Positions 8,204 to 17,349 of a stretch of DNA of 64,000 nt are shown here, piece after piece. The notes below the pieces were generated by a model. That model was not told where the DNA came from, did not search any database, and was given only the letters and a program-made list of their open reading frames with translations. Source of the stretch: Pararhizobium polonicum (GTDB lineage: Bacteria; Pseudomonadota; Alphaproteobacteria; Rhizobiales; Rhizobiaceae); assembly GCF_001687365.1 (NCBI RefSeq), contig NZ_LGLV01000006.1:186001-250000 (forward strand). Direction: 5' to 3'. The translations under genes and the position numbers were made by a program. Each line of letters opens with the position of its first letter. Within the stretch, counting starts at the first letter, position 1.

Positions 8204-9325
8204 GTGGCAGAGGATACAGGCAACAGGGGCGGCCGCTCCTACGGGGGGCCGAACAAGTATATTCAGCGCGCCGGCGAAATGGGCCGACTTGGGGAGCATA
8301 TCGGCCGGCTCGGCACCAAAGCGTTTCTGCTTGCCGATCCTTTCGTGCTCGACCAGTACGGGGCGACGCTGAAGGCGACGATGGAAGCATCGGGTCTCAC
8401 CTTTGACATCGAACGTTTCAACGGCGAGTGCTCGCGCGGTGAAATCGACCGTGTGACCGGTCTGGCAAAAGCCTCCGGTGCACAGATCGTGGTTGGTATC
8501 GGCGGCGGCAAGACGGCCGACACCGCCAAGATGGCGGCCATCGCCATCGGCGCCCGGATCGTCATCGTTCCGACCATCGCCTCGACCGATGCGCCGTGCA
8601 GCGCCGTTGCCGTCCGCTACACGGATGACGGTGTCTATCAGGAGGCCCATTTTCTCGGCCGCAATCCCGACATGGTGATCATAGACAGCGAGGTGATCGT
8701 GCGGGCCCCCGTACGCTTTCTCGTCTCAGGCATAGGCGATGCGCTTTCGACCTGGTTCGAGGCCCGGTCCAATCTCGATTCGAACGCCGACAATCTGGTC
8801 AAGCCGGGCATGCTGCCGCCGGTGGCGGGCATTGCCATTGCGCGCGCCTGTCATGACGTGTTGATGCGCGACGGACTGGCCGCAAAGCTTGCAGCGGAGA
8901 AGGGGGCACTGACGCGGGCCGTCGAAAACGTCATCGAGGCCAACACCTTGCTCTCCGGGCTCGGCTTTGAGAATTGTGGCGTGTCGGCGGCTCATGGCAT
9001 CCACGATGGCCTGACGGTTCTCGACGAGACCCATACTTTCTTTCATGGTGAGAAGGTTGCCTTCGGGGTGCTGTGCCTGCTGATGCTGGAAGGACGGCCG
9101 CTTGCCGAAATCCGCGAGATGACCGTCTTCTGCCGCAGTTTGGGCCTGCCGACGCGGCTCGCCGATCTCAATCTCGCTTCCGTGACGAAAGCCGATCTCG
9201 AGCGTGTCGCAGAAGCGGCCCTTCTGCCCGGCGCCCCGACCTGGAAGGTGGCCGTGCCGCTTTCTGTACCGATCGTGCGCGACGCGATCATCGCCACTGA
9301 CGCATTCACCAGCAGCTTTGAATAG
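8204..9325 (+). CDS. Glycerol dehydrogenase-like iron/zinc alcohol dehydrogenase
   Basis: 373 residues from GTG 8204, which has GAGGAG 7 bases upstream; an in-frame ATG at 8159 lies inside the preceding gene. It belongs to the Fe-ADH superfamily, GldA branch: GIGGGKTADTAK binds the dinucleotide, and the metal ligands are Asp179, His264 (AAHGIHDG) and His281 (FFHGEK), with spacing close to that of bacterial GldA. It would oxidise a vicinal diol or polyol with NAD. Together with two SDRs this makes three dehydrogenases in one operon, which suggests a multi-step oxidation of a polyol or hydroxy-ketone. Confidence 0.88.
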   Translation: MAEDTGNRGGRSYGGPNKYIQRAGEMGRLGEHIGRLGTKAFLLADPFVLDQYGATLKATMEASGLTFDIERFNGECSRGEIDRVTGLAKASGAQIVVGIGGGKTADTAKMAAIAIGARIVIVPTIASTDAPCSAVAVRYTDDGVYQEAHFLGRNPDMVIIDSEVIVRAPVRFLVSGIGDALSTWFEARSNLDSNADNLVKPGMLPPVAGIAIARACHDVLMRDGLAAKLAAEKGALTRAVENVIEANTLLSGLGFENCGVSAAHGIHDGLTVLDETHTFFHGEKVAFGVLCLLMLEGRPLAEIREMTVFCRSLGLPTRLADLNLASVTKADLERVAEAALLPGAPTWKVAVPLSVPIVRDAIIATDAFTSSFE

Positions 9326-9358
9326 CTGGGCATTTCATTCGAAAGACAGGAACAGGCG

Positions 9359-9466
9359 ATGCGCGCAGCCGTCATGGATTCATCTGGCGATCATCGCCTC
9401 GAACATATTCCCAGGCTCGAACTCAAGCTGGCTATGTTGAAGGCCGCCGTTGTCGGCGTCTTTTGA
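9359..9466 (+). pseudogene. N-terminal stub of a zinc-dependent alcohol dehydrogenase
   Basis: A 35-codon frame with a good ribosome site (AGGA, 7 bases from the ATG) begins MRAAVMDSSGDHRLEHIPR and continues to KAAVVGVF before a TGA. This matches the start of medium-chain Zn alcohol dehydrogenases (MxAAV...GDLRLExxPxPE...VKxAAVGVCGSD). It breaks exactly where the conserved GVCGSD segment should follow, and nothing of the remaining roughly 300 residues is found. It lies 33 bases behind the GldA-like gene, so the operon once continued here. Probably a deletion remnant. Confidence 0.5.
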
Positions 9467-9787
9467 TGTGTGGTCGAGTGGGGCTTCTGTTCGGTCTTTA
9501 TTTGCAGCACTTTCGGAAGCCGCTGGCCGGTATGGTGATCTGCGGAGCGGGTCCAAATCTGCAAAAAGAGTTCTACACCCGCAGTTAATCCCTGATTTTC
9601 CCGATCCGATTCTGTTCGATCATGCGCCCATTCGGGCTATCGCTGGGTCTCGATAATCTTCCTGCTTCGTCAGCATGGCCCAAATTATTGGAGCCATTTT
9701 GTTCGCCAGTGCGATCGTCATCAGCATACGCGGCTTCGTCGCCAGTACCGGCCCATCCCGCTGGGCCGGTATCGTTCGGTCGAAATT

Positions 9788-9982
9788 TCAGGTCTTGTTT
9801 GCCTGCGATAGAAGCTTGCCCGAAAAGGCCCAGTTGTCTGCCGTGACGTCGTTAAAGATGATGCTGACGGATTCCGGGGTGCAGTTGCAGAATTCGACGA
9901 GGGCGTTCGTGACAGCCTCGGCGGTCTTCTGCTTCTGCTCTTCGGTGCGGCCGGTTGAGAGATCTATTCTGATCCAGGGCAT
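9788..9982 (-). CDS. 4-oxalocrotonate tautomerase family protein
   Basis: 64 residues, the normal size of the small tautomerases. The initiator Met is followed by Pro, the catalytic base of the family after Met removal, and an Arg is present at mature position 11 as in 4-OT. The ...VSIIFNDVTADNWAFSGK C-terminal strand fits too. The purine-rich AAAGGAAAAC upstream serves as ribosome site. These enzymes move double bonds in 2-hydroxymuconate-like enols or act on related keto-enol substrates. No aromatic meta-cleavage genes are nearby, so the substrate is unknown. It is divergent from the LysR gene at 10450, which may regulate it. Confidence 0.82.
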   Translation of the reverse strand: MPWIRIDLSTGRTEEQKQKTAEAVTNALVEFCNCTPESVSIIFNDVTADNWAFSGKLLSQANKT

Positions 9983-10449
9983 TTGTTTTCCTTTTCCAGT
10001 TGAATTGACCGATGGCCGTCACGTTGGCATTGCCAACTGCGGCAATGGTGTTGACGGAGGTTGACCGCGCGTCGAGCTTGATAGGGTGGGTTTCCTTGCA
10101 ACGTCTATTATTATATCCACTTTTATAATATTGAATAATATATTTAGTCTTTATATAACTTTATTGAGCATTGCAAGCGACGGCCATGATCCCGTTTTCA
10201 GGCGTTTTCGACAGGAGAAAAGGATGTCTTCGATCTTGGCACCCACATCGAAGTCAGACTGTCGGACACAGGCAGGCCTGCGCTGAGGGATTTCAATCGA
10301 GAGACTTCCAAGATGTGCACGTCCTCAATGCGAAGATGCAGACATGTCGGTCGTGATCGTCTATCCGCCTTGCCGCGCGTTGCGAGTACCTTGGCCTATG
10401 TGGTGATGGAGGCTGTTAAAAAGACCCGATTTGGCAGCCCGGATATGTC
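9983..10449. other. Intergenic stretch, partly very AT-rich
   Basis: No convincing gene. Bases around 10100-10160 are markedly richer in A and T than the surroundings and contain ATATT-GAAT-AATAT-type inverted halves, so promoters or operators for the divergent tautomerase and LysR genes probably lie here. Short open frames on the plus strand have neither recognisable sequence nor a good ribosome site. Confidence 0.4.
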
Positions 10450-11337
10450 ATGAACGATGCCAGCCTCTGGAATGAAATGCCGGTTCTCGATATCGAAGCG
10501 TTGGCCAGTTTCGTCGCAATTGCAGAACAAGGAAGCTTTTCCTTGGCGTCCGCAGACCTCCAATGTGCGCCATCGAGTATTACGATGCGGATTAAAAAGC
10601 TCGAGGCGCTTTTGGGTGTTTCACTTTTCGATCGACGATCCCGCGCCGTGACGTTGAGCAAGAACGGTGAAATCCTGCTGGTTTATGCGAAATCGATTTT
10701 GTCTCTGTCCGACGAGGCCGTCGTAGCGATCACCAGATCGCCATTTTGCGGATTGGTGAGGATAGGTACAACGATCGACTTGAGTGAGACCCTCCTTCCC
10801 CCGATACTGAAAACACTATCCCGGAAATACCCGAGTATCACCATTGATGTGATGATAGCCGAATGGCGGGATTTAGTTCGGCAACAAGGCGACAGATCCG
10901 TTGATATTGCTGTTTTCAGTTGCATCGAGAACGATATGGCCTCCCAAGGTGAACTCGTTAGCGCCGAACCGCTGGTGTGGGCGGAGCGCCTGGGCGGGCG
11001 CGCACGACGGCAGCCTCGATTGCCGTTGGCTTTAGGCTGTCAGCCGTGTGAGCTCCGCGAGATTGCGCTAGCACTGCTGGGAGGCCAAGGCTGGCAGTAT
11101 CGTTTGGCTTACGAGAGCGTGTCGCCCTCGCTTCAGCGGGTTGCGGTACTTTCAGACCACGCGATCGCACCACTTCCTCTATCCTTCATGACTTCTGAAA
11201 TGCGTGAAATTCCGCTAGGCGTGGACCTCCCGAAATTGCCCCTGAAGGAAATTCGACTGTTGGGGGGCGGTTCAGAGGCCGCCGAAGCCGTTCAGATTAT
11301 TTGCGACGCGATCCGGCAAGGATGTCTCCTCGTTTGA
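10450..11337 (+). CDS. LysR-family transcriptional regulator
   Basis: 295 residues. The N-terminal winged helix-turn-helix is clear: LASFVAIAEQGSFSLASADL, then PSSITMRIKKLEALLG and LFDRRSRAVTLSKNGE. The effector-binding half is of normal length but less conserved. ATG 10450 is used; an in-frame ATG at 10474 would still keep the whole DNA-binding domain. The nearest candidate target is the divergent tautomerase gene. The GntR gene downstream starts about 107 bases later and seems to belong to the next unit. Confidence 0.88.
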   Translation: MNDASLWNEMPVLDIEALASFVAIAEQGSFSLASADLQCAPSSITMRIKKLEALLGVSLFDRRSRAVTLSKNGEILLVYAKSILSLSDEAVVAITRSPFCGLVRIGTTIDLSETLLPPILKTLSRKYPSITIDVMIAEWRDLVRQQGDRSVDIAVFSCIENDMASQGELVSAEPLVWAERLGGRARRQPRLPLALGCQPCELREIALALLGGQGWQYRLAYESVSPSLQRVAVLSDHAIAPLPLSFMTSEMREIPLGVDLPKLPLKEIRLLGGGSEAAEAVQIICDAIRQGCLLV

Positions 11338-11444
11338 AGAGCGGATGGAAACCACCGCACTTTCCACCCATTGGCAGGCCGCGAAGGTTGACAGTTTATA
11401 CGAAAACCTCTCATCTGATACAGATTTTTGAGGATGAGGGACTT

Positions 11445-12098
11445 ATGGCTTTAAACGTAACCGAGGTGCGGAAGTCGGCGCCTGACCTTGTTCGCGATGG
11501 CCTTAGGGAAGCGATCCTGAGTGGGGTGTATAGCGAAGGACAGCAGCTTAGACAGGATGAATTGGCCGAGCATTTCGGGACCTCGCGTATTCCTGTCAGA
11601 GAGGCTTTGCGGCAGCTTGAGAGTGAAGGTCTGGTCGAGCTTCAGGCCAATAAAGGCGCTATCGTCAAGGGCGTATCCGCCGACGATGTGCTTGAGATGC
11701 TTGATATTCGCATCGCCCTGGAATGCCGCGCCTTGAAACTGGCCGTTCCCAATATGGCGTTCGAAGATTTCGAAATCGCCGAGCAGATTCTTGTGGAATA
11801 CGAAAATGCGTCCGAGCCTGCGGCGTGGGGCGAAATGAACTGGCGGTTTCACTGGGCGCTGTATTGCCCATGCAACCGCCCAAAGCTTCTGGCCATGATC
11901 GAAGCCAATTATGGCCACGTCAATCGTTTCACGCGTCGTCAGGTATCCATGGCAACGGGAAAGACGAAGCCTCAGCAGGAGCATTTCGAGATGCTGAAAC
12001 TGTGCCGGGAAGGGGATATTGACGCGGTCGTTACGGCGCTGGAAAAGCATATCGAGCAGACGCAGAAATCACTGCGCGCCATAACGCGCCGCCGCTGA
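11445..12098 (+). CDS. GntR-family regulator with FCD domain (first of two paralogues)
   Basis: 217 residues from ATG 11445 (GAGGG upstream); the frame is open further upstream but without family sequence. The GntR winged helix covers about residues 10-75 (LVRDGLREAILSG...GTSRIPVREALRQLESEGLV). The C-terminal FCD domain binds the effector: the segment ALECRALKLAVP and the conserved His of WRFHWALY are visible. It is clearly paralogous to the protein encoded at 19759, with near-identical segments such as MIEANYGHVNRF. FCD-type GntR proteins usually sense carboxylic acids. It probably controls the flanking oxidase and dehydrogenase genes through the ATAC...GTAT palindromes. Confidence 0.92.
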   Translation: MALNVTEVRKSAPDLVRDGLREAILSGVYSEGQQLRQDELAEHFGTSRIPVREALRQLESEGLVELQANKGAIVKGVSADDVLEMLDIRIALECRALKLAVPNMAFEDFEIAEQILVEYENASEPAAWGEMNWRFHWALYCPCNRPKLLAMIEANYGHVNRFTRRQVSMATGKTKPQQEHFEMLKLCREGDIDAVVTALEKHIEQTQKSLRAITRRR

Positions 12099-12114
12099 AT
12101 TTCATTGAGGAAGA

Positions 12115-12137
12115 ACGGCGGCCATATCGGCCGCCGT
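12115..12137. terminator. Terminator-like hairpin between convergent genes
   Basis: A perfect 9-bp stem, ACGGCGGCC (12115-12123) and GGCCGCCGT (12129-12137), with a 5-base loop. It sits between the end of the GntR gene and the end of the leftward oxidoreductase gene, where a bidirectional terminator is expected. No long T run follows on either strand. Confidence 0.55.
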
Positions 12138-12146
12138 CAGAATTGT

Positions 12147-13310
12147 TCAGATGATGCCGCGTTCGCGAAGTGGCGTTCCGTCGAGCAGGCGCTGCCATCC
12201 GAAACGGCTCAGGTCTATGGTCTCGAAGCGACCTTTCAGGAGCAGTTCCGCCATTGCCAGACCGCAACCTGGCGCATGCATCAGGCCGTGACCTGAGAAG
12301 CCGGCGAGCATATGGAAATTCGACAAACCGTCGGCACCGGGGCCGATGATCACATTGCCATCGAAATCGTTCTGGTCGTAGAGGCCTGGAAGCGAATTCT
12401 TGCACTTGGTCTTTTCGAATTGCGGGAAGCGATGAGCGAGAGCCGGCCAGACGATGTTTTCGAAATAATCGTGGTCGATCTCGAAGTTGTAGCCACGCGG
12501 CTCTGCCAGGGTCGGTACGCCGCCTGAGTAGCCTTTGCCTTCCGGGCGAAATGCAAGGCGTTCCGGATCCTTCAGATAGGGAAGTGGCTCGATCGGGTCT
12601 TCGGACTCGAAATAATGCTCGAAGCGGCGCAAGGGCTCGATCGGCACCTTAAAGCCCAGCATCTCGCAGATATCCTTCGCCCATGCGCCGGCGGCGTTGA
12701 CGAAGTGACCGGCTGCGATGGTTTCGCCGGACTTCAAGACGACGGTGCGGACCGTTGCGCCGTCGCGCGTCAGACCAACGACTTCGTCCGCCACGAACTC
12801 GGCTCCAAGCGAGCGGGCCTTCTTGCGGAAGCCCATCAAAACACTGTGTGGGTCAAGCCAGCCGTCATCGGGCGAATGCACCGCAGCGCCAAGATCAGAA
12901 ACGTTCATGGAGGGAAACTTGTGCTTCAGTTCATCCGGAGTGAGCCAGACGACATTGCAGCCCATGCTCAGTTCGATGTCGTAGTTCTGCTTCAGCATGT
13001 CGATGCTGCCTGGCGGCACGATGAACAGATAACCGTTCTTCTTGAGGCCGATATCAGCGGCGACGCCGTCCAGCGCCATCGTTTCGGCAAATGTGTCGAA
13101 GAACGGAATGCTGTAGTTGGAAAGCGCAATGTTCTCAGGCAAAGAGAACAGACGGCGGACGCCACCTGAGGCGCGCGGCGTCGAGGCGATGTTGTAGGAC
13201 GGGTCCCTCTCGATCACGGTGACCGCGACGCTCGCATCCATCGATTTCAGGTAATAAGCAACAGCGGCTCCAATCGCGCCGCCTCCGATCACAACGATAT
13301 CCGTCTTCAA
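12147..13310 (-). CDS. FAD-dependent oxidoreductase, DAO family
   Basis: 387 residues. The FAD-binding Rossmann motif is at the N terminus (VVIGGGAIGAAVAYYL), followed by STPRASGGVRRLF, and a second FAD-contact region near the C terminus (NFHMLAGFSGHGLMHAPGCG) of the DadA/SoxB-like DAO superfamily. Such enzymes oxidise the C-N bond of amino acids, sarcosine-like N-methyl amines or imino acids; dehydrogenase types pass electrons to ETF or quinones, and etfBA are in the same cluster. Translated leftward, 109 bases downstream of the second DAO gene, probably as one operon. Confidence 0.88.
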   Translation of the reverse strand: MKTDIVVIGGGAIGAAVAYYLKSMDASVAVTVIERDPSYNIASTPRASGGVRRLFSLPENIALSNYSIPFFDTFAETMALDGVAADIGLKKNGYLFIVPPGSIDMLKQNYDIELSMGCNVVWLTPDELKHKFPSMNVSDLGAAVHSPDDGWLDPHSVLMGFRKKARSLGAEFVADEVVGLTRDGATVRTVVLKSGETIAAGHFVNAAGAWAKDICEMLGFKVPIEPLRRFEHYFESEDPIEPLPYLKDPERLAFRPEGKGYSGGVPTLAEPRGYNFEIDHDYFENIVWPALAHRFPQFEKTKCKNSLPGLYDQNDFDGNVIIGPGADGLSNFHMLAGFSGHGLMHAPGCGLAMAELLLKGRFETIDLSRFGWQRLLDGTPLRERGII

Positions 13311-13419
13311 TTTTGTCTCCTTGACAGTTTATCGGGAGCGGCGGACGCAAGCGCTCTCCAATGATGACTCGACTGAGATAATTTCTCTGTTGCCGCCCAA
13401 CGGCGGTTCCCATGTCTTC

Positions 13420-14799
13420 TCAAAGGTGGCCGCGGCTGCCCAGGGCCTTGAGTTCCGCCATGATCGCGGCGTCTTCGTACCGTCCAGGCGTTAAAACCCT
13501 TGCATAGCTAGCGGTCGGCTTTCCGCCGATCCAGTCGGCGCAAAGTTCGCCGGTGACGCAGGCTGCCATGGTGCCAAATCCCGAAAGGGCACCGGCGACG
13601 AAGACGCCGGGCGTCTTTGTCGGCCCGACCAGCGGCCAGTTTTCTTCCGTCGTCGTATAATAGCCGCCATAATGGTGCGCGCCGCGGGGCAGGCGGCCGA
13701 TGTAGTTCGCCAATCCCGGTTGCAGGCGGCTTGCCGCGCGAAGAACGATATCCGGAAACTGGCTATCGATCGGCTCCTCGCCATGCGGGTTGGAGGGCAT
13801 GCTGTTGAATGCCCAGCCCAGCTTGACCCACTTTCCGTCTTCGGCGCCGTCCGGACGGCAGTGGATGCCACCATGCATAAATTCGGTCAGCTTTGCCGTT
13901 GCCGGGTCTTCCGCCAGGATATCGCGCTCTTCATCGGTCCATGCCAGCTTCTGGCCATCGAGGTCGATTGTGAAGGGCAGGTTGCGCGGCACGATCGCGT
14001 CACGATCTTCGAACGCAATTTTCTGCTGGTAGACACAGGATACGCCAAGCGTTTCGCCGAGCATCGCGGCCACGTCGTCGACATAAGGGCCGGCAGCGTT
14101 GACGATCCTATCCGCCTGCAGTTCCATGTATCCTTCAGCCGTCTTGACGGACAGCACGAACAGCGAACCGGTCTCGATCGCCTCAGCCTCACCGCGCAGG
14201 ACGCGTCCGCCGTTCCCCTTGATATGCTCAAGCATATATTGCCCGAGCTGCTGCCCGCTGATGGAGCCGGCGCGACGGACATGCATTACAGTGGCGACGT
14301 CGTGTTCGAATGCGGGAAATGTCTTGCGGATGAGAGCTCTGTCACAGAGCACGTCTACACCAGAGGGAGCGTCTTCCCATTTCGCCGACAGCGGCGGCCG
14401 GTAGCTGGAATGCGGGCCGGCGCCTTCGTGGATGCGAATCGACAGTTCCGCATCAGCGCCGTAGCCGACGTAAAGGTCGTCGATCAGATCCTGCGGCTTT
14501 TGCCGGCGGGTGACCAGCGCATAACCCCGGCGCGTCATGTTGATGCGGTTGCCGGTGTTCTTGGAAATCTCTTCCAACAGCCGAATGCTGTCGTTTGTGA
14601 AGGCGGTCATCACGGGATGCGGCCACCAGTTGCGGTAGTTTTCGCCGGACTGGGCGGATGTCAGGCTCATTGGATCGCGCGGGTCGATAATGACGATGTC
14701 GCGATAGCCGTATTTGGTGTTCAGATAATAGGCGACGGCAATGCCGACGCTTCCCGCGCCGATCACGGCAATCTCAGCGGATGAATTAGAGGCAACCAT
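13420..14799 (-). CDS. FAD-dependent oxidoreductase, DAO family (second, larger)
   Basis: 459 residues from ATG 14799, chosen because GGAG lies 8 bases upstream; ATG 14817 in the same frame has none. N-terminal FAD motif AVIGAGSVGIAVAYYL, a SAQSGENYRNWWPHP segment and a C-terminal VAGALSGFGTMAACVTGEL flavin contact. It is larger than the DAO protein encoded downstream and not closely similar to it, so the two may act on successive intermediates or form parts of one pathway. It faces the aldehyde dehydrogenase gene across an AT-rich region with a palindromic operator. Confidence 0.88.
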   Translation of the reverse strand: MVASNSSAEIAVIGAGSVGIAVAYYLNTKYGYRDIVIIDPRDPMSLTSAQSGENYRNWWPHPVMTAFTNDSIRLLEEISKNTGNRINMTRRGYALVTRRQKPQDLIDDLYVGYGADAELSIRIHEGAGPHSSYRPPLSAKWEDAPSGVDVLCDRALIRKTFPAFEHDVATVMHVRRAGSISGQQLGQYMLEHIKGNGGRVLRGEAEAIETGSLFVLSVKTAEGYMELQADRIVNAAGPYVDDVAAMLGETLGVSCVYQQKIAFEDRDAIVPRNLPFTIDLDGQKLAWTDEERDILAEDPATAKLTEFMHGGIHCRPDGAEDGKWVKLGWAFNSMPSNPHGEEPIDSQFPDIVLRAASRLQPGLANYIGRLPRGAHHYGGYYTTTEENWPLVGPTKTPGVFVAGALSGFGTMAACVTGELCADWIGGKPTASYARVLTPGRYEDAAIMAELKALGSRGHL

Positions 14800-14837
14800 C
14801 TTCCCGACTCCGTCCATATGCGATATTTGAATATTGC

Positions 14838-14851
14838 ATACATTAATGTAT
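14838..14851. promoter_or_regulatory. Palindromic operator candidate (GntR-type)
   Basis: ATACATTAATGTAT is a perfect 14-bp palindrome midway between the divergent DAO and aldehyde dehydrogenase genes, in an AT-rich stretch. A further ATACAAT half-site follows at 14859-14865. It resembles the palindrome at 16442 and likely binds one or both of the GntR regulators of this cluster. Confidence 0.6.
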
Positions 14852-14909
14852 TTATTTATACAATCTGCGTGGGCAAAAAGTTTGCGGCCTTCTCTTTCGA
14901 AGAGGATTT

Positions 14910-16349
14910 ATGATGTATTCCGAAAAGCTTGAATTGTTGATCGACGGGGTTTGGGGGCAGGGTAGCAAATGCGCAACCGGCCCCTTGTTCAATCCAGCGG
15001 ATGGAGCCGAGGTTGCTCGGGTTCCTCACGCGGAAAAAGACGATCTGGATCGGGCATTGGCCGGAGCGGACAGGGCCTTCAAGACCTGGAAAGCCACGAC
15101 CGCCGTCTATCGCTGGGACATCCTCAGCAAGGCGGCCGATCTGATCGAGGTTCGCAAGCCGGGGATCGCCCGGACATTGACGATCGAGAACGGTAAGTCT
15201 TTGGTTGAGGCGACCGGCGAAATCCAGTTCTGCGCCGACGCGACGCGCTGGTATGCCGAGGAGGCAAAGCGCGCCTATGGCCGCATCATTCCGGCCCGCT
15301 CACCCGGCGTGCGGCAACTGGTGCTGAAGGAGCCGGTGGGGCCGGCGCTCGGGTTTGCGGCATGGAATTTCCCGGCCGGCAACGTGACGCTCAAAATCGC
15401 AGCTGCCCTGGCTGCTGGCTGCACGATTATCGTCAAACCAAGCGATGAAACCCCCGGGACCGCGGTTGCCATCGGTCGCTGCTTTCAGGATGCGGGCGTT
15501 CCTGCAGGCGCCTTGAACATCGTGTTCGGACCACCTGCACCGATCTCGGAACATCTGATCGCTTCACCGATTCCGCGGAAGGTTTCGCTGACCGGCTCTA
15601 CGCCTGTCGGGAAGCTGCTTCAGCGCCTCGCTTCCGAAACGTTGAAGCGTTGCACGATGGAGCTCGGCGGCCATGCCCCGGTAATCGTTTTCGACGACGC
15701 CGACCTCGACAAGGCGCTCGACGTACTCATCGGAGCAAAATATCGTAATGCCGGTCAGGTCTGCACGTCGCCGACACGCTTTTACGTTCATGAAAATGTC
15801 TACGAGCGCTTTATCGAGGGCTTTGTTTGCCGGAGCCGGAAGGTTGTTGTCGGCAACGGGCTGGACCCTGACACGCAGATGGGGCCGCTGATTACCGAGC
15901 GCCGCCTCGACCTGATGGACGGTTACGTAAAGGACGCCGTCGATAAGGGAGCCTCGGTCGCATTGGGTGGTCACCGTCTGGATCGAGAAGGCTATTTCTA
16001 CGCACCAACGGTTCTCCGCGATGTCTCCGACGATGCGATAGCGATGAGCGAAGAGCCTTTCGGACCAATCGCTCTTCTATCGTCTTTCAAGTCTGTCGAC
16101 GAGGTGATCGCGCGCGCAAACTCCTTGCCCTTCGGTCTTGCAGCCTATGTGTTCACCAAGGATCTAGCAACGGCATCCAACCTCGGTGAGGTGCTCGAGG
16201 CAGGGGTTGTCGGTATCAATCACACGTCGGTTCACGAGGCTGAGACGCCGTTCGGCGGCGTAAATGAATCCGGTTACGGTGCGGAAAGCGGTATGGAAGG
16301 TTTCGACGCTTATCTTCGCACGAAAATGATCAGCGAAAAGCGAGTTTGA
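14910..16349 (+). CDS. NAD(P)-dependent aldehyde dehydrogenase (succinate-semialdehyde dehydrogenase-like)
   Basis: 479 residues, typical ALDH length. Catalytic residues are visible: Asn153 (AWNFP), Glu251 (MELGGHAP) and the nucleophile Cys285 (GQVCTSPTR). The overall pattern is closest to the GabD branch, which oxidises omega-semialdehydes to dicarboxylates. AGAGGA lies upstream; initiation at ATG 14910 or the adjacent ATG 14913 cannot be separated. It presumably oxidises the aldehyde released by the flavoenzymes, feeding carbon into the TCA cycle. The aldehyde itself is not known. Confidence 0.9.
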   Translation: MMYSEKLELLIDGVWGQGSKCATGPLFNPADGAEVARVPHAEKDDLDRALAGADRAFKTWKATTAVYRWDILSKAADLIEVRKPGIARTLTIENGKSLVEATGEIQFCADATRWYAEEAKRAYGRIIPARSPGVRQLVLKEPVGPALGFAAWNFPAGNVTLKIAAALAAGCTIIVKPSDETPGTAVAIGRCFQDAGVPAGALNIVFGPPAPISEHLIASPIPRKVSLTGSTPVGKLLQRLASETLKRCTMELGGHAPVIVFDDADLDKALDVLIGAKYRNAGQVCTSPTRFYVHENVYERFIEGFVCRSRKVVVGNGLDPDTQMGPLITERRLDLMDGYVKDAVDKGASVALGGHRLDREGYFYAPTVLRDVSDDAIAMSEEPFGPIALLSSFKSVDEVIARANSLPFGLAAYVFTKDLATASNLGEVLEAGVVGINHTSVHEAETPFGGVNESGYGAESGMEGFDAYLRTKMISEKRV

Positions 16350-16441
16350 TAAGCATTTGCTTTAAGTGAAGATTTCGTCGGTCGTGCCGTGATGGGCTCG
16401 GCCGACATTGTAGTTGCTTCACAGTGACCGCGGAAGATTTT

Positions 16442-16460
16442 ATACAATATTATATTGTAT
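16442..16460. promoter_or_regulatory. 19-bp palindromic operator candidate
   Basis: ATACAATAT-T-ATATTGTAT is a perfect 19-bp palindrome around a central T, 97 bases before the start of the amino-acid ABC operon. Its ends (ATACA/TGTAT) match those of the palindrome at 14838. It is a strong candidate binding site for the cluster's GntR regulators. Confidence 0.62.
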
Positions 16461-16556
16461 TATTATATTTCTCATGATTGTATCCATTTTGGCGCGCGGG
16501 GCGCTCTGACGGAGCCAAAACCTGCGGCGTCGTCACGTACAAAAAAGGGGAACAAG

Positions 16557-17303
16557 ATGAACAGACGCACTCTTATCGGCGCAGTGTTTGCGACCATGGC
16601 CTTTGCGCACGCGGCAATGGCGCAGGACAAGCCTGTCGTTGTCGGTACCAGTATAGACTCCAAGCCGTTCGATTTTGCACAGGATGGAAAGTATGTCGGT
16701 TTCGACCAGGATCTGCTTGCCGAAATCGCCAAGGATGCGGGTTTCAAATACGAGATCACGCCGATGGACTTCGGGGCGTTGATCCCGGCCCTTCAGACGG
16801 CCAATATTGACTTGGCTATTTCAAGCATTTTCATGACCGATGCCCGCAAGAAGGTCGTCGATTTCTCCGACGTATATTACACAAGTGCTCTCGGCATCCT
16901 TGTTGCCGCAAATGACATGACGATCAAGTCCGGCGATGATCTCGCCGGTAAGAAGGTCGCGTCCGTCACCGGTGCTGCGGCGACGACCTGGCTTAAGGAA
17001 CACGTCCCCACCGCGCAGGTCACGCTGTTTCCGCAGGTTACGAACATGTTCATGGAGCTCCAGGCTTCCCGCGCAGATGCCGTCGTTTATGACTATCCCT
17101 TTCTCGCCTACTTCGCTGCCACTGAAGGCGAGGGCAAGGTGACGGTTCTCGAGAGGCCGGTCGGTGACGGTATTCCCGTCGGTATCGCTTTCCCGAAGGG
17201 CAGCGCTCTGGTGGACAAGACGAATGCCGCACTGAAGACGATCAAGGCGGATGGACGTTACGACGCCATCTACAAGAAGTGGTTCGGCAAGCTTCCGGGC
17301 TGA
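16557..17303 (+). CDS. Polar amino-acid ABC transporter binding protein
   Basis: 248 residues from ATG 16557 (AGGGGAACAAG upstream); the longer frame upstream lacks family sequence. Signal peptide of about 22 residues ending in AMAQ. Family SBP_bac_3: GTSIDSKPFDF, a GFDQDLLAEIA helix and the AISSIFMTDARKKVVDFSD signature that surrounds the ligand carboxylate-binding Arg. It captures an amino acid or a close analogue for the permease and ATPase encoded behind it. Its placement with amine-oxidising flavoenzymes suggests that the ligand is the substrate of this catabolic cluster. Confidence 0.92.
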   Translation: MNRRTLIGAVFATMAFAHAAMAQDKPVVVGTSIDSKPFDFAQDGKYVGFDQDLLAEIAKDAGFKYEITPMDFGALIPALQTANIDLAISSIFMTDARKKVVDFSDVYYTSALGILVAANDMTIKSGDDLAGKKVASVTGAAATTWLKEHVPTAQVTLFPQVTNMFMELQASRADAVVYDYPFLAYFAATEGEGKVTVLERPVGDGIPVGIAFPKGSALVDKTNAALKTIKADGRYDAIYKKWFGKLPG

Positions 17304-17349
17304 TCTCTGCGATCACGAATAGCTCAATCAGTACACAAGGGGAGTTCGC

